The translations under genes and the position numbers were made by a program. A DNA stretch of 64,000 bases, taken from contig NZ_CP051008.1 in assembly GCF_014673495.1 (NCBI RefSeq), positions 1 to 64,000 on the forward strand, written 5' to 3'. This stretch comes from Streptomyces griseofuscus. GTDB taxonomy: Bacteria; Actinomycetota; Actinomycetes; Streptomycetales; Streptomycetaceae. Each line of letters starts with the position of its first letter. Positions within the stretch are counted from its first letter, which is position 1. Positions 62,844 through 64,000 of the stretch are shown here, one piece after another. The notes beneath the pieces are model-generated. The model saw only the letters and a list, made by a program, of their open reading frames with translations, was not told the origin of the DNA and ran no database searches.

Positions 62844-64000
62844 CAGGACCACCTCATCCCGACCTTGGACAGCTGCTCCACCCGCTCCGGCGACAGCCCG
62901 GCGGCCCGGCTCCGCTGGTTGTTCACCCACGCCCCCAGCCGGTACTGGTCCTCCCGGCCGTCCTCGGAGACGGTCTCGACGTGCTTGCGCGGGACCTTGA
63001 GGTGTCCCTCGCGCTCGAAGAACTGCCGGGCGGCCGCGAGGTGGGCGTTCCACTTGTCGGCCTGCGTACGGGGCCGCTGCGGCTTCTCCTCCTCGGGCGC
63101 GGGCTCGATCCCGAGGACCTGCTCGCACATCCACTGCTGCACGGTCGTGAGCTCGTCCCACCCGTACCGCACCGACTGCACCCACCGCCCCAGGTCCTCG
63201 CCCTGACGCAGGACGTCGCCCGCCTCGGTGGGCAGCGCCTCGCCCGCGTCCAGGTGCATACGCACCAGGTGGAAGGCCCGCTGCCAGGTCACCGGCCACG
63301 ACGGGCACCAAGAGGCGTCGATCTCCTCCAGCTGCTCACGCCGCTCGTCCGACAGCGCCCCGGCCGACGACTCCACCGGCAGACCCTCCGCGCGCCGACG
63401 CTCGTTCTCTGCGGCCTTCCTCGCGGCGGCCCGCGCGTTCTTGAGCCAGATGCCCACCGCCGCGCCCTGGAAGGTGGCGTCCAGCGGCGCCAGGAGGTGC
63501 CCGCTCTCGGCAGCCCATCCGCGCGCGGCCGTGAGGCCCTCCTCCCAGGCGACGTCGAAATGGCTCCAGATCATGCCGAGCTTCTCCAGCTGCGCGACGC
63601 GGTCCTCGTCCATCTCGCCGCGGGCGTAGAACCGGCGGGCGTCGGCGGTCCACTGCCCCAGCGGGAAGTTGGCGAGCGAGGCCGGCCACACCGCGCCCTC
63701 CGCCTCCTGGCCGTCGACGGCGGCGGCGGGAACGCGGAACGTGAACGGGACGCGCAGGTCTCCGTGTTCGCGGGCGTAGATCACGGCCGCCTCCACGCCG
63801 CGCCGCCAGTGCTCGTGCTCGGGGTTGAGGACGCGCAGGTTGATGAACGCGGCGAGGGCGGCCGGGTCGCGCGGCGTACTGAACTTCAGCAGGGCCTTGG
63901 CGGGGGCACTGACGCCCCCCGAGCCCTCGCCGCTCCCGCCCGTGCTCTTCCCGCTCTCGTCCTTCCTGACGGGCTTGTAGCGGCTCGGGGCTTGCTGCTC
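62843..64000 (-). CDS. Helicase-associated (HA) domain protein, 5' end beyond the window
   Basis: At least 385 aa; the frame stays open to the window edge, so the N-terminal part is missing. It contains four or five helicase-associated repeats, recognisable by GxWLKNARAAARKAAENERR, LGRWVQSVRYGWDEL and LGAWVNNQRSRAAGLS. Before them come SAPAKALLKFSTPRDPAAL and INLRVLNPEHEHWRRGVEAA, the usual link from a DEAD/DEAH helicase core to these repeats. Such helicases are encoded near the ends of Streptomyces linear plasmids, often as a terminal transfer helicase. Confidence 0.75.
   Translation of the reverse strand, partial: EQQAPSRYKPVRKDESGKSTGGSGEGSGGVSAPAKALLKFSTPRDPAALAAFINLRVLNPEHEHWRRGVEAAVIYAREHGDLRVPFTFRVPAAAVDGQEAEGAVWPASLANFPLGQWTADARRFYARGEMDEDRVAQLEKLGMIWSHFDVAWEEGLTAARGWAAESGHLLAPLDATFQGAAVGIWLKNARAAARKAAENERRRAEGLPVESSAGALSDERREQLEEIDASWCPSWPVTWQRAFHLVRMHLDAGEALPTEAGDVLRQGEDLGRWVQSVRYGWDELTTVQQWMCEQVLGIEPAPEEEKPQRPRTQADKWNAHLAAARQFFEREGHLKVPRKHVETVSEDGREDQYRLGAWVNNQRSRAAGLSPERVEQLSKVGMRWS

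Overview
The window looks like part of a Streptomyces linear plasmid. GC content and codon use are typically actinomycete, GTG starts are common, and a telomere module is present: a Tap-type telomere-associated protein followed directly by a Tpg-type terminal protein (24,627-27,398, minus strand). A WhiB-family regulator, an Lsr2-like DNA-binding domain, a TraB-like translocase and a DUF2637 protein fit the same origin.

The most important thing about the first 35 kb is structural. Positions 1 to about 17,085 are a reverse-complement copy of the sequence that begins at about 17,657, folded around a single-copy loop of about 570 bases. The two arms are almost identical next to the loop, from 11,640 to 17,085. 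Outside 11,640 the left arm collapses into a copy full of substitutions and indels. This pattern fits a fold-back chimera at a poorly covered contig end much better than a real biological repeat. Genes should be read from the right arm, and genes left of 17,085 should not be counted as extra copies.

Layout to the right of the loop. 17.0-24.6 kb: two winged-helix regulators, a KilB-like membrane protein behind a large palindromic operator, a RapZ-C-like protein, a possible toxin/antitoxin pair, a GTGACA/TGTCAC iteron-like array, and a second Tpg paralogue heading a small operon. 24.6-30.6 kb: the replication and telomere module on the minus strand, in the order Rep candidate, DciA-like protein, Tap, Tpg. 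30.6-35.6 kb: a 1-kb repeat-bearing gap, a split RibD-type deaminase and reductase with an XRE/TPR regulator (the deaminase ORF runs into a Tap-like HTH domain), and a GntR regulator. 36.1-46.3 kb: a transfer and spread cluster on the plus strand (small membrane peptides, the TraB-like FtsK/SpoIIIE translocase, a DUF2637 coiled-coil membrane protein, an RRQRL-type zinc protein, and a PycTM-like membrane protein). 46.3-53.0 kb: a long tightly packed operon with NUDIX, GGDEF, ASCH, WhiB-like, Lsr2-like, OB-fold-like and HNH proteins. 53.2-54.8 kb: a ParA/ParB-type partition pair. 55.8-61.7 kb: a MobF (TrwC-type) relaxase lacking a helicase part, a dense repeat region, and a replication-relaxation family protein. 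61.7-64.0 kb: a minus-strand operon headed by a helicase-associated-domain protein that runs off the right edge.

Taken together the replicon has genes for internal initiation, protein-primed telomere completion, partition, TraB-type double-strand transfer, and possibly also relaxase-type mobilisation. The most notable biology is the pair of Tpg paralogues (Thr versus Ser at the expected priming site), family-B DNA-polymerase-like motifs in Tap, and a Tap-type HTH fused to a deaminase ORF. I found no CRISPR array, rRNA or intact tRNA.
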